A DNA stretch of 64,000 nucleotides from Manihot esculenta. Lineage: Eukaryota > Streptophyta > Magnoliopsida > Malpighiales > Euphorbiaceae. Of the stretch, positions 35,136-47,309 are shown in pieces (the first letter of the stretch is position 1; each line of letters begins with the position of its first letter). Both the position numbers and the translations under genes were made by a program. Location: contig NC_035169.2 in assembly GCF_001659605.2 (NCBI RefSeq), positions 11,898,916-11,962,915 of the forward strand. Reading direction: 5' to 3'. A model generated the notes under the pieces. The model did no database searches and had not been told where the DNA came from. It saw nothing but the letters and a program-made list of their open reading frames with translations.

Positions 35136-35418
35136 ATGGCCAACACCACCACCAACAACCTCAGCGACAACTGCGATCACAAGGAGTCGAGTCCTCTCTT
35201 GGACAAAAGCATCGAAGAACATAACAAGAAACCCACGACGATTTCCGGCACCAAAGTTGCCGCATCTCCTATGGAAAAGGAGAAATCCGCAGCGCTGGAA
35301 TTGGGCCGCTCTGAATATGTGTGGACCGCTAATGGATTACCATTGAATCACGGTAGCGTTGTAGGTGAGCCCATGGGTCGGGCTCAATGGGACTCCAGTA
35401 GCAGCGATCATGAAGTTT
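35136..35418 (+). pseudogene. First exon of a PLAC8 / cell number regulator 8-like gene, internally deleted and truncated
   Basis: ATG at 35136 after a plausible GC-richer 5' leader (about 34920-35135). The frame reads SSPLLDKS near the N-terminus and later TANGLPLNHGSVVGEPMGRAQWDSSSSDHEV, then a GTAAGT donor at 35419. This matches the start of plant PLAC8-domain proteins of the CNR8 type. As I remember the family, a Cys-containing segment of about a dozen residues normally sits between QWDSS and SSDxEVC; it is missing in frame, with AGT/AGC-rich flanks that could have mediated the deletion. No downstream PLAC8 exons (Cys-rich) were found before gypsy relic sequence begins near 36150. It is therefore called a fragment. 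Confidence in the family is moderate. Confidence 0.6.
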
Positions 35419-36149
35419 GTAAGTCTTCTTCTTTGTTTAATTCGGTTTCCCTTACTATGATGAATTTTGAGAGTATTGAATTATTTGAGCTAGATTTTCT
35501 TCTTTTTTTTTTTTTTAAATTAAGGTCATTTTCAGCTTTCAAGAAATTGATTGGTTAAGTTATGATTCGGATTACCTGGTTTGCTATGGGTAGGCAAGAG
35601 AATGATAATAAAAAATGTGCCCTTACCAAATTGTGCATTTTTACAGCGGTTTATCAATTCAACAATTTCATCATTCAATTAAATTAATTTATAATGGATC
35701 GCTCATAATTGGACAAGGATTACCTCATCTGCAATTTTGGGAAGAGATTGTTACTAAGAATTGTTTGAAATGGCCGCGATCACATGTTTGCTTGATCTAG
35801 AGCTTGTTGGTGATTAAAAGTATGTGCTTATGCTGTATATAGGTATTAATACCTAGCTGCAAGCTTCTTCTTTTTTTGTTTTTAAGAGATTAGCAACTTC
35901 TTGTGTCTTATGTCATGTTTTTAATTATGCACCTTTTGGTTATGATGGGATAAAATGGAAGACAAGTAAGTAGTTTTTGAAAATTGAATATGTTAAACAT
36001 TATATGACCCTTTGCAATTGAATGAATTGATTTCATAGTGTTTGGGGTGGATATGATCGTCGGATAGGAAGTTTCATGCTGAATATATCAGAGGAAGAGG
36101 AGGATTGACAGATAGATGTGTTTAATATTAATAACATGCAATGCTTCTA
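35419..36149. other. Residual intron-like sequence after the CNR8-like exon
   Basis: AT-rich sequence with a T-run near 35505. It resembles first-intron sequence of the CNR8-like fragment; no further exon was seen. Confidence 0.4.
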
Positions 36150-36711
36150 GGTCATCATATTGCAAATTGATCCTGTCGCATTTGCTTGATACTCTCATTG
36201 TCTGTTTTAATGAAAAATAATCCATGTTCTAAGTAGTACCTCCATTTTGCTACAGCAATTGTAATTGCTAGTTGTTCCCTCTCATAGACAGATAGGCCTT
36301 TTATCCTTAGTCCAAAATCCTTGAAAATGAATGCTATGGGATGTCCCTCCTGTTGCAACATTATTCCCATACCAGTCCCACTAGCATCTGTTTCCACAAC
36401 GAAGAGTTTAATGAAGTATGAAAGCCTTAAAACAGGTGCATTAGACATAGCAGCCAGCAATTCAGTCAGAGGTCTGGAGATTGACCCATAATGATGGACA
36501 AACTTCCTGTGAGCCCTACAAAACTCCTCAACTCTTTAATGTCCCAAGGGCTAGGCCAGTTGATGATAGTCTGAATTTTCATAGGATCAGTAGAAACTCC
36601 AGCTGCTGAAATAATGTGTTCCAAGTAATCCACCTCTATTTTTCCGAATGAGCATTTGCTCAATTTGGCACAAAGTTGTTGTTTTAATACTTCAAAGACA
36701 TGTTGAAGGTG
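36150..36711 (-). pseudogene. Ty3/gypsy pol relic, distal part (RT end to RNase H)
   Basis: Minus-strand frames with SKCSFGKIEVDYLEHIIS, INWPSPWDIKELRSFVGL and RNase H-like VVETDASGTGMGIMLQQEG. Short, with frame breaks. It is the continuation of the RT fragment at 39137-39560, split by the hAT element. Confidence 0.8.
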
Positions 36712-36719
36712 CTCAGTAT

Positions 36720-39128
36720 TAGGGATGGCAGGCGGACGGGTTTTTACGGGTATCCGATCCGCCCAAACCCTATTAGAACGGATTTGGGTTCTTACAAAAC
36801 GGATTTAGGCGGATTCGGATTTAAAAAATTTTACCTGTTTCGGATTCGGGTAGGATTCGGATTTAAGTGATCGGATACCCGTTACCCGAACCCGAACCCG
36901 GATACCTATACTAACAAAACTAACCCTAATCCCTAATTTATTTTTTCATTTTACTCGGTCATACACAGCTCCCTCTCTCCGTCGGCGCCTCTCTCCCCCC
37001 GCTTCCCTTCCCATAATTCTCAATTGCTTTTCTCCCCCATTTCACTGACTACTGCCGGCAGCCAGTGATCACCGACTGATCACCGACGGCGTCTCGTTTC
37101 TCTCCCAAGCGATGATAAATTTTCTCTCTCAATTCTAGTCCAATAGCGGACTAACAGCATAAAGGCGCCACACGCCAAACGTCGACGTCGGGAGAGAGAG
37201 AGAGAGGGAGAGGAAGCTGTGAGAGTGAGAAAGGGAGAAGAAAGCCATTTCTCAGTTCTCACCACCTCGCCGGAGAAAGAGTACGTCTCAACTCTCTACT
37301 AGCTTAATGCCGATTCTTTTACCTCTCTTTTCTTATAAATATCACGCTATTCTTGGTCGATATATATTAATATTATCTCTATCTCTCGATCCGCTCATTT
37401 CACCTTTCTCTCATTTTCCCCAGATAATTTTGCTTCTTGTTCATGCGGTACCACATGTTTTTCACATTTTCTTTTCTTTTGTATCTTTAATCACTTAACC
37501 TGTTTTCGAGATCAATTTATTCTCTTTGATACTGTAATTACCATCTTCCTTTCTGGTTATCATCTTCTAGTTTCTATGCTTCTGCTTTAAATTTAGCTAT
37601 ATTTTTAATTTGTTTCAAGATTCTAGATGTCTTGAGCTAAATTTGTTTATTGTGTAATTTGATTTCTCGTTTTCTGTTTGGCAAGAAAGAAAATTATTGT
37701 GATGGTTATTTTTTACCCACGAGCTTCTTGTACTTTCGTGTTTATGGTTACTTTGTGGCTGATTTGCACTTTCCTGTTTCTTTTGCAGAAACGGTGGATA
37801 ATTAGTGGAAAATAAAGTAATTCGGAGACAGTGTATTGATGCGCACATTGACTAGCTGACTGAATCTGCAAGTTTAGATTTGAGGGTAGGTTGGTATCTA
37901 CCATTTTGTTTGCTTCTATGCAATTTAATTCACTTCAAAATGTAAAACCAATTCATTTTTGCTTATGGCTTACTTGTTTGACAGATTACTGCCTTGAAAT
38001 GAGTTGGAATCCATATATGGAAGCTCATTACATGAACACTAGCTACCCTTATAATTCTGCCGGAAGCTTTATGGAATATTTTGAAGGCCTTACATATGAA
38101 CATGTGAATTTCATTTTTGATGGGGCTTCCCAAATTCAGGTACCTTAAAATTGAGAACATTTTGTTTCTGAAAAAGGTATAATTTCTCTTTGTTCTGTTT
38201 TGGTTATGAAAAAATTAAGTTGGCCTTTCTTTTTTAATCTGTGATAGTACCTATTTGAAATGTGTACCAATTTTTATTGCTGTTTTTAAGTGTTCTTTTG
38301 TTAAACAGTATTGGTGTTTTAAGTTTTATGTATAAATAGAAGAACATTGTTGAGTTTCAATTAATTTACTTTTCAAAGTGAAATTCCTTCTTATATGCAG
38401 GAAAGTGTGTACCCATCCATGAATGCAAATCTCTACAAGTTCAGCTTGTCCCAATCTGGGAGTAGTTTATATTATGATCATAGTCATGCTTATGAGATCC
38501 ATGCTCTCGGGCCACAAATTGATGATTATAGAAGGCCTCTGGAGAATTCTTCAACTATGACTAATGTGCCAACTGCTGCTGTAAGCGCAGAACGGGAAGG
38601 AAATGAAAACATGGGTGCTCAAAATGATCCTGAGGAATGTAAGTTCTGAATTTCATTTTGGTGTTATCTTTCCCAGTTAGATGGATGATTATTTTTCTAT
38701 GGGGGATGATGGTAAAGATATTCATTAAAACTTTATAGTGGATGGAGAGTGGTGATTGGAAAGATACTGAACTATCCATAGAATTAGTAAACTAAAATAT
38801 TTATGTTAAAAGTGGCAGTGGGACCTAATCATGCTGAACTATCTATATATTTATTTTGTTTTAGTATATTTAAATTTTCTAATTCAGGTTTGTTATTTGA
38901 GTTATAATATCCAAATCTTTAAATTTTTTATCATTGAATTGATTAAAAAAATCGGATTCGGTCGGGTTCGGGTATTGTGCGGGTATTGTTAAACGGATTT
39001 GGGACGGGTATGGGTATTAAAATTAAAATACTAAACGGGTTTGGGACGGGTTCGGGAATTTTACATATATTCGGGTTCGGATTTGGGTATTCTCAATTTC
39101 GCGGTTACTCTACCCGTTGCCATCCCTA
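36720..39128 (+). mobile_element. hAT-type non-autonomous transposon carrying a BIG BROTHER-like gene fragment
   Basis: 2409-bp element with inverted ends TAGGGATGGCA... and ...TGCCATCCCTA and a perfect 8-bp target duplication CTCAGTAT (36712-36719, 39129-39136), as expected for hAT elements. Subterminal regions (36720-36920 and 38950-39120) are rich in repeated CGGATTCGGGT / ACGGGTA words in both orientations. No transposase was seen. The interior holds a 5' leader, introns and two coding exons of a host gene. It sits inside the gypsy relic, so it is younger than that relic. Confidence 0.92.
37780..38638 (+). pseudogene. Captured 5' part of a BIG BROTHER (EOD1)-like RING E3 ligase gene
   Basis: A non-coding leader exon (about 37790-37887, before GTAGGT) precedes a coding exon 37999-38139 and another 38401-38638, all with proper splice sites. 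The protein reads MSWNPYMEAHYMNTSYPYN, later GSFMEYFEGLTYEHVNF, then ESVYPSMNANLYKFSLS and YYDHSHAYEIH, and reaches the next donor at EE|GTAAGT. This matches the N-terminal region of plant BIG BROTHER-type E3 ligases, which restrict organ growth. The RING domain, encoded by later exons, is absent, so ligase activity is not possible. The frame over 126 codons has no stop. It could produce a short or chimeric transcript. Identification is by remembered family sequence, not search. Confidence 0.75.
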
Positions 39129-39136
39129 CTCAGTAT

Positions 39137-39560
39137 GCCATAAAAAAATACTAGTACAAATTACCTCAAATAAGGTTTGAATGTGTGATTCATTAACCCT
39201 TGGAATGTAGCTGGAGCATTAGACAACCGAAAGGGCATCACAGTAAATTCATAGTGCCCCTGATGTGTTATAAATGCTGTCTTGTGTTTATTCGTATTTG
39301 GTGGTAGCTTGCCTTCAAATCAATTTTGGAGAAGAACCTGGCTGCTTTTAATTCATCCAACAGATTATCTATAATAGAAATAGAGAACCTATCCTTGATA
39401 GTGAGGTCATTTAACTTTCTATAGTCTATATAAAATCTCCATATCTCATCATTCTTCTTAACCAATAAAACAAGGGATGCATATGGGCTCTTACTTGGCT
39501 GTATTACTTGGAACTTCAGCTTTTTCAAAATATGGGTACTTGTATGGCCTTATGTTGACA
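39137..39560 (-). pseudogene. Ty3/gypsy pol relic, proximal part (RT start)
   Basis: Minus-strand frame with QPSKSPYASLVLLVKKND, FYIDYRKLNDLTIKD and [16 protein letters not shown]: the first RT blocks. After a few broken codons it ends at the hAT target duplication and resumes at 36711. The catalytic motif near the junction is damaged. Confidence 0.82.
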
Positions 39561-42500
39561 AGCTGTGCGTTTGGTATTAATGGGATAAAATGGTTGTGAC
39601 TTCGAAATGGTGGTAACTGTTTAACTTCTTCAAATACACATGCATACTTTTTAGCAGTCTTTTACAAATTAATAACTAAATATTATAAATATTTAAGAAT
39701 ATGCCTTTAAAATTTATAAATTTATCTCTAAATATTATAGTTATTTATAAATAGCCATTATATTTTACAAATTGGTTCCTTAAATATTATATAAGGATTA
39801 ATTTATAAAATTTTGTAGGGATTATTTCTAAAATATTAAAATATGTAATAATTAGCTTGTAAAATATAAGGATCAATTTGCAAAATTAGTCTTATTCATA
39901 AATAACTCTATGTAAGGATTAATTTATAAAATTATAGAAATTATTTGTCAGTAATTAAAATATTCATAATTAATTTGTAAAATATAAGGATTTATTTGTA
40001 AATAGTTAAAATATTTAAGAATAAATTTATAAAAATATAGACATATTTGTAAATAAATACATTATGTAGGATCAACTTGTAAAATTATAGGTACTTATTT
40101 ATAAACAATAAAGTATTTATGGTTAAATTTATACCAATGTTAGAATAAATTGAAAAAAATGTAAAATTTAAATTAAGGAATTAAATTGTAAATTTAATTA
40201 AATTTTGGAGATATTGTTCTACATGAAAAAATATATACTAGTGGGCATTCTAATAATTTTTCATAGTAAGTTAACTTTGATTGTAATTCAGTAATAGAAC
40301 TTTTAAAAATAAAAGAAATTAAATTTTACATTTCATTAAAATATAGGGATAATATTGCAATTTTTCTATTCTTAAAAAAGTCATCTTAATGAAATTGGCG
40401 TCCACTTGCCAATATTATAGATCAAGAAAAATCGAAAAAAAAAAAGAAGAAAAAAACTTTCATTTTTGCGATGATTCTATTGTTTTTGCGCTTCGTATAC
40501 AGTTGCTTTTCTATTTGTGCTTTTTATGCTATTGGTGCAATCCATATCTTAACGAATAAAAGATATGAAAAATATTGAATAGAATATCTTCTTACATGGA
40601 ACACATTTTACTAAGCCAAAATAAACAAAACATTACAAGAAAATTAACACATAGTTAAATGAATAATTATATATTATGCTTTAGAATACCAACTGCCTCC
40701 CAAACTGAGATCAAAGCTGCATAGAGATGCTTAGCTAAACTTACCATCCAGACACACTTCATTCAGTCATAATGGGAGACGCTTTATAGAAATCCACAAT
40801 GCATATGCCATGTTATCTGATTCTGTAGCTAGAGCTAACTATGATTTGTATTCTGCATCTAACAACATCCGAGGATTCCGACCAACTAGGAGGTGGAAAA
40901 CTGATCAGTGTTGGTAGACCATACTATTTTCCCTCTTGTTTTGGATATCCTCATGCTAGCACACATACCTCAATTTTTCCAAGATGAATCTTTCATCTTT
41001 CATCTGTTCTCAGCAGAGAAGTGGTCATACCCACCCTGTGTATATATCAATGGCAAGCTTTTCTCTTTTGAAGTTATTGCAATTGAGGGAAAAAGTAGAG
41101 TACAAAATCATTTACAAGCTCAATTTAACTGCTTATGCAATTGAGATTCACTGTTTGAGGCTAACAAACATGAAATGGAGGAAAAGACGAGTATTCGATT
41201 AATTCATACAAACCATAACAGCAATCCCCTTAAACCCTTCTAGACTCCCACACAAACCAAATCTATACTTTACACATCTGCACAAAAATAGGAAGAATCA
41301 TTTACAACTCATTTTCACAGAGTATACTGGCAGATTTTGAAGCACGTGTAGTGGGTAGATTCCTCTGATGGATAAACTTGATCAAATATTGGCCTCACAC
41401 TACTGTAGTCATTGGATCCGGAGGGTTTATAGCAACGGCCAGTTTCCTTGCTGATATTGCAAGTCAATTCACAGAAAAGTTGGGTTGTAATTCTTGTGAA
41501 ATAATCGAATTGAAATCATTTTTAATTCGATATGAGTCAAATTTATTTGAGATTCATACACCCGCTTGAATTTAAAAAATATCCATTCATTAATATTATA
41601 AATAAATTTTATTTTATTGTTATAGAAATCATTTCCAATTTCATTTAATATCAACTATATGAAAAATATGCTATTTTATAGCTGTGATGAGTTAAACATA
41701 AATTAAACTTTTGAATGGATTAAGGACACTTAACAACTTGATAATGACAATCAAAATCCAATAATGTAGTATATTTTCAATTTTACTTATTTTCTAGATT
41801 TTAAAGGATGTGTATCTTATCCTTATACATTGATGTGCAATCCTTTATCCTTGGTTTTCCTTCTCATTAATAAAAGTCTTATTTTTCATGTGTTTATTTA
41901 TTTATTTTTAAAATTATTGCTATTCTTTAAAATTAATTTCAATTGAAATTCGACACCCCAAAATCTAATTTTTAGTTGCTCAAAAATTAAATTCTAATAA
42001 TTTTTTATATAAATAATATTTTTTGAAATTCTATTTTTCACTGCATATTTATATCATATTGTGTTATGAGTTTTATTCATATTTATCCTCACTCTTATCA
42101 ATGAAACTTTTGACAAGAACAAAAATCATGATCGAAACACGTGACTCACGTGCTTGAAGTAGGGCCTCCTGTTTTTTCTTCATAATTTTATCTATTCATA
42201 CCGGTTTATATTATGGCCTGTTACTCAACAAATAATCTTGAAAAAAAAAACACAACCGTTCAATAAATAATTATTATTAATGGTTGATAATTGATTTTTA
42301 AGTATTAAATAAATTATATATAATTATTATTTTTTATGTATAAAATAATTAATAAAAATATAGATTAATTTATTATATTAATGAAATAAATTTAAAAATA
42401 TTAATTTATTATATAATATATATAATAATTAAGATATAATTATTTTTATTCTATGTATAATTTTTATCATATAATAATAGATGTATAACTAGTTTAATTT

Positions 42501-42949
42501 TATTTTAGTATTTTTAGTTTATGTATTAAGTATTATAAATTTAAAAATTTATTAATATAAAAATTTTAAATTTAATAATTATAATTAATAAATTATAAAG
42601 ATTAATATGATATAAATAAAAAATAGAATTAAAACGGCTGCTTATTCAATAAAAATTTGAAATTTAATTTGAAATATAGCTGATAATCTTTATATTAATT
42701 AATTATTTAAAATATTATCAAATATTTAATTTCACTATTTAAATTTCTATCAATTATCAATTATATTCAATTTTATACCCTCAAAGTTCACCGAGGACAT
42801 CTTTGTTTACATGGGGTGGCCCGGGGCCAAGATCGGGATTGAACTAAACATTATATTATTTTGGGGCACAAACATAAATATTTAAAAGATTTGAGGGTCA
42901 AAATAAAACTTTCCTTATAACCCGCTTTAGGTATCCCCCGGTTTCGCAT
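39561..42949. other. Very AT-rich intergenic/intron sequence with scattered relics
   Basis: 39660-40220 is a degenerate array of short words such as AATTTATAAAATTATAG and TATTTATAAATA (period unclear). 40680-41570 has mixed composition and small open stretches (for example 40908-41144) without a recognised family. 42200-42770 is extremely AT-rich, and nothing gene-like was seen there. It lies inside the interval separating the two halves of the hydrolase gene. Confidence 0.45.
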
Positions 42950-43113
42950 TCTGTGAGTTAGAATTTGGATCTGTCTCGATCACTTCCCTCCCTCTCTAGA
43001 ATCTTCTCTTGCCTATTTAACGAGGCCATATCGATCTTTCGGAACTGATCAACGGTGGACGTGGAGGACGTTTTCGAGTTCGTCGATCACTCTCCTACGT
43101 CATTTCAGAACGT
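42950..43113 (+). other. Possible 5' exon of an unidentified gene
   Basis: A GC-richer island with a leader-like CT-rich stretch and an open segment ending FEFVDHSPTSFQNV directly before GTAAGC, a good donor. There is no ATG at the expected start (it reads GTG GAC GTG GAG) and no downstream exon was recognised in 43114-44560. Probably a decayed or captured first exon. Confidence 0.35.
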
Positions 43114-44560
43114 GGTAAGCTTTCATGGATTTCAAAATTTTTATCAATTTCCAATTACTTGATCCTGCAAAATCTGCATTCATAGAAGTGAAATTTTTAG
43201 GATTTTTGCCCTGAGATCTCAGTTTTACTGTCTGCTTGGATTCATTTAAGATATGATACCTTTTTCTTAATCGACAATTCAACTCTTCTTAGAAATTGTG
43301 AATAATGTGGATATATCTTTCTCTTTCTTGTTTCATATTTGTAAAGCATTTATAATTTCTGTACTTTTTATCAATATGTTAAATCTTTATATGGGAGATA
43401 AAAGTTCATCGTTAATCAAATTCCTGGAACAGAGTTGGTTAAGTTTGCCTGATTTAGTTATGTCTGATTCTTACTTCACAATGATATTTGCATTAATACA
43501 ACACTTGGTTGGTTTATTGGTGATGCTTTAGCTTATTGGCTAAAGGGTGAATTTTCTCTTCAATTTTGGCACTGAGAAAATTATTTTTGGAGATGGGTTA
43601 TTTGATTTCCAGGAGATAGTTTGATTTACCTTTATGATTTAGGCTCGGCTTAGAGGACATGCTTATAATATATTTCTTTAAGAATTGGATTATTGGAGGC
43701 AGGGTCCCTTTTTTCTTTCTTTCTTCCCCCCGCCCTTTCCTTATACCTTTAATTGAAGGATTGTCTGCATAAATTTAATTTACTTCACTTGTAGTTGTTG
43801 CTTGATAATTGGTATTGCCGTGTTTGTGCGTGTTCGTATTGATGTGTGGCACAGCAAGTAATTAGACTACTTCTGGGCGTCGTGCGTATTTGGTTTGTCC
43901 CACCCTTATCTACAAAGGTGTTTTTCATTGTTTCTGGACATGCCACTCAGGTGCTATGATCTATTGATGAAGCAGCAAGTTTTTCAATTTCTTTATCAGT
44001 GAAGTTCCAATGTTTATAAATTTACAATAGAATGGGATCTTACAATTTTATATGTTGGGTACCTGCACAATGTTGCAAGTATTACGAAAGGTACTAAATT
44101 ATACTTTATAAGATAAAATTAAGAGGTTTTAGCAGTTAATGGGGAGACTCGGGTATTAAAATGGTTGTGCAGGTTAGGAGACTACTAATGCCCTCCTTTG
44201 AGGTCAAGCCATGGAAAGACAATCAAGCATTCTTATAATGCTTGTCTATTTATGATCAGCTGAGTTATTCTGTTTCCCTTGTTATTTTTTCTACTGGCTA
44301 TTTTAGAATTGTGACAAAGAAAATTTTTAGAAGATCATTGGTGAAAAGATATTGAAAGCATCATTTTTCCCGTGATCTTGGTCTTACCTATGAAACTTTT
44401 CTTTGAATGTCTATCAACTCTGGAATTACATTATTAACCAACCAGAGCTTTTGAGTTTTGAATGTCTATACAAGCATGCCTGAACTCTCTAAAGGCTGGC
44501 CTATGTTTGTATCAAGGGCACTTGTTTAATGGAACTAACATTAGAACTCAATTGCATAGG
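43114..44560. other. AT-rich intron-like sequence; nothing recognised
   Basis: T-rich sequence following the donor at 43114. No convincing exon, repeat end or RNA gene was seen. Confidence 0.4.
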
Positions 44561-45230
44561 AAGGCCATAAACTCTGCCAGTGGTGGACATCAGGATTAAT
44601 TATGTATACAAAACAGCGACAGGAAGGCAATGCAGGGCGTTGGGATGTGCTGGAAGGCGCTGGAAGCTTTCCGAAGGACCTGGGGCGCGCGGGAAGGTGT
44701 CAAGAGACTCTGGTTGGCCTACGAAAATTCTAGACCGGCCCACAATTGGCCAGTGGCGCCCAAGGTAGGCAGATAGCTGTCCAGAAACTTCCAGAAACCT
44801 GCAGGGCAGCAGGTTCTCTCCAGCCACAGGGGTCCCGTGAGTTGACTGGCCACAGATCCAAAATTCTATCAGGAGTGTGAAATTACGGAACTTCTGAAAG
44901 GAGAATTCTGGGCCACCAGCCACGGGTCCCGTGAGTTGACTGGCCATAGATCCAAAATTCTCTCAACGGTTTGGTTCTTAAAACTTCTGAAAAGAGAATT
45001 CTGGCCACAAATTGGTGAGAGCTTTTCCACTGTATGTTAAGGATGTGGAATACCTAAATAGGAGTGTTGGAGCATTTGTCTAGCAACCTTGAGAGCAACA
45101 AGTGAGAGCCATACTCTCTTGTACACTTGTGAGGCATTTTTTTTAGAGTTTAGTGAGGCATTTGTACGTAGCTTGATTTTGTATTCTCACATATATGTTT
45201 AATAGAGTGTTTTGGCTATTATTTTCTAAC
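44561..45230. repeat. GC-richer repeat relic with internal duplication (possible solo LTR fragment)
   Basis: Composition shifts to GC-rich at 44600-44830. A ~95-bp segment is duplicated in tandem (about 44818-44912 and 44914-45006; both contain GGGTCCCGTGAGTTGACTGG). The 45030-45200 part, with TTGTACACTTGTGAGGCA, looks like the end of a copia-type LTR. Boundaries were not resolved. Confidence 0.45.
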
Positions 45231-45692
45231 TCTTTGATTTTCTTATTTAGCTTCTGCAATGTACATTTCTATTGTCTAAGTTAGCATTCTTTAGGGGAAG
45301 GCTGATTAGTATTCTCAAATTGCAGCTTTCATTGGGAAAAGTATTCTACCCGTGATACATGGCATGGCAGAACTATATTATGACACTAATAACCAAGCAA
45401 TTTTTCACGCCTTTACCTGTATAAACTTTCTCAATCATAACAATTCATCCTTGTGAAATATGAAACTAGTCATATAGCTGCATAAGCATCTAGACCGGTA
45501 ATTCTAAACTGAGAAATTTACATAGTATTCCATTCAAATCAACTATAAACTTAGAATTGGAATTTCCTTTATTTTCTGTTTATTATAATTTCATAACTGA
45601 AGTTTGTTTATTCTTACATTTCTAAATTACCCTCAATGATTAAAGAAATAAATAAATAAATTATAATTACTAAGTTAAGAGAGCGAGGGAAA

Positions 45693-45774
45693 GAGAAATG
45701 TAGAAGAAAGAGAAGGGAGGGAGAGAAAGGTAGGAGAAATGTAGAAGAAAGAGAAGGGAGGGAGAGAAAGGTAG
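45693..45774. repeat. Tandem duplication of a 41-bp GA-rich unit
   Basis: Two adjacent copies of a unit starting GAGAAATGTAGAAGAAAGAG, with a partial third. Lies just left of the second hAT copy. Confidence 0.85.
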
Positions 45775-45816
45775 GAGAAAGAGGAAAGAAACTATGTGAA
45801 ATAAACACGTCATATA

Positions 45817-47309
45817 TAGGGATGCACGCGGGCGGATTTTTACGGGTATCCGATCCGTCAAATCCTATTAAGACGAATTTGAGCTTTTACCAAACGGATT
45901 TGGACGGATTCGAATTTAAAAAATTTTACCCATTTTGGATTCGGGTAAGGTTCGGGATTAGGTGATCGAATACCCGAATCCAATACCCGAATCCCCGATT
46001 AGCTATATTAACAAAACTACCTCTAATTTCCTTTTTCATTTTACTCTTTCCTCTCTCCGTCGGCGCTTCTCTCCCTGCTTCCCTTTTCTCTCTTCGTCGA
46101 CGCCTCTCCCCCACTTCAATGACGACTGCCGGCAGCCCACCTTTCTCTTCCCGATAAATCTTCTCTCTCCACAGTGCGATATCTACTTCTCTCTCCAGTC
46201 AGAGACATCTCCCACTTCCCAATCAAGGCCTCTCTCCCCAATCTCCTCTCTCCCCAGTCAGCGATATCTCCTTCTCTCTCTCCAACGGCGGCATCTCACA
46301 CTTCCCAGTCGGAGACAACTCTTCCCTCTCCCGGTCGGCATGGCGATATCTCCTTCTCTCTTCCAGTCGGTGACATCTACTCTTTTCAATTGTTCATTGA
46401 CGCTGGACCCTTGCCTCTCCCCAATCGTTGTCGGCGACATTTCCTTTGACTGGAACTTTCTTCAGGTTTGCAATCAAATTTTTTTGATAATCAAGATCTT
46501 TTATATGCATGTTGTTAAAAATTTTTAGTTGCTATTAAAGATTTTTAGAATTTATGGACTATTAATCTGATTATTTGGATACTTTTAAAAAATTTAATTA
46601 TTTGCTATTTGATTAATGTAATACTGTTAGTTTTTAAAATTTATGAACAATTAATCTGATTATCTTATTATAAATCATTATTTGCTAGGTTGTGTAATTG
46701 TTAGGTAGATTATTTGGTAGTTTTTGTTATTGAATTGATTATTTGGATACTTTTAAAAAATTTAATTATTTGCTATTTGATTTGATTAATGTAATACTGT
46801 TGATTTTTAGAATTTATGAACAATTGATTATAAATCATTATTTGCTGGGTTGCTGATCTTCTACTGCTGGGTTTGCTGGGTTTGCTGGGTTATGCAACTG
46901 TTAGGTAGTTTATTTAGTAGTTTTTGTTATTGAATTGATTATTTAGATACTTTTAAAAAATTTAATTATTTGCTATTTGATTAATATGATACTGTTGATT
47001 TTTAGAATTTATGAACAATTAATCTGATTATGCTGGGTTGCTGAGTTGCCGATTCTTGTCATTGATACCGCTGAGTTTGCTGGGTTGTGCAAATGTTAAA
47101 TAGTTTATTTGCTAATTTTTGTCATTGAATTGAATTTAAAAAATCAGATTCGGGTATTGTGCGGATATTATTAAACGGATTTGGAACGAGTTCGAATAAT
47201 AAAATTAAAATATTAAATAGATTTGAGACGGATTCAAAAATTATATATATAATCGGGTTCGAATTTAAATACTCTCAATTTTGCGGCTACCTTACCGTTT
47301 ACATCCCTA
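45817..47309 (+). mobile_element. Second hAT element of the same family
   Basis: 1493 bp with ends TAGGGATGCA... and ...TACATCCCTA and a perfect 8-bp target duplication GTCATATA (45809-45816, 47310-47317). Its first ~330 bases parallel the element at 36720, including TACGGGTATCCGATCCG and CTGCCGGCAGCC, but the BIG BROTHER-like exons are absent. It has pyrimidine-rich degenerate repeats at 46030-46440 and an AT-rich ~190-bp repeat array at 46560-47030. No transposase. ORFs across the pyrimidine-rich part are low-complexity and not credible genes. Confidence 0.9.
46560..47030. repeat. Three ~190-bp repeats inside the second hAT element
   Basis: The phrase GATTATTTGGATACTTTTAA followed by AAAATTTAATTATTTGC recurs near 46571, 46736 and 46935 with similar following sequence. 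Tandem, imperfect. Confidence 0.7.

Noticed and set aside
37195..37210. GA microsatellite as a possible regulatory site
   Set aside because: Simple repeat in a leader-like region; no evidence of function.
40908..41202. Overlapping ORFs of 72-78 codons
   Set aside because: No start context, splice signals or recognisable domain; probably chance or an old relic.
45962..46528. 188-codon ORF (Ser/Pro/Leu-rich) and overlapping ORFs on both strands
   Set aside because: Low-complexity pyrimidine-rich part of the second hAT element; open frames come from CTCTCC-type repeats.
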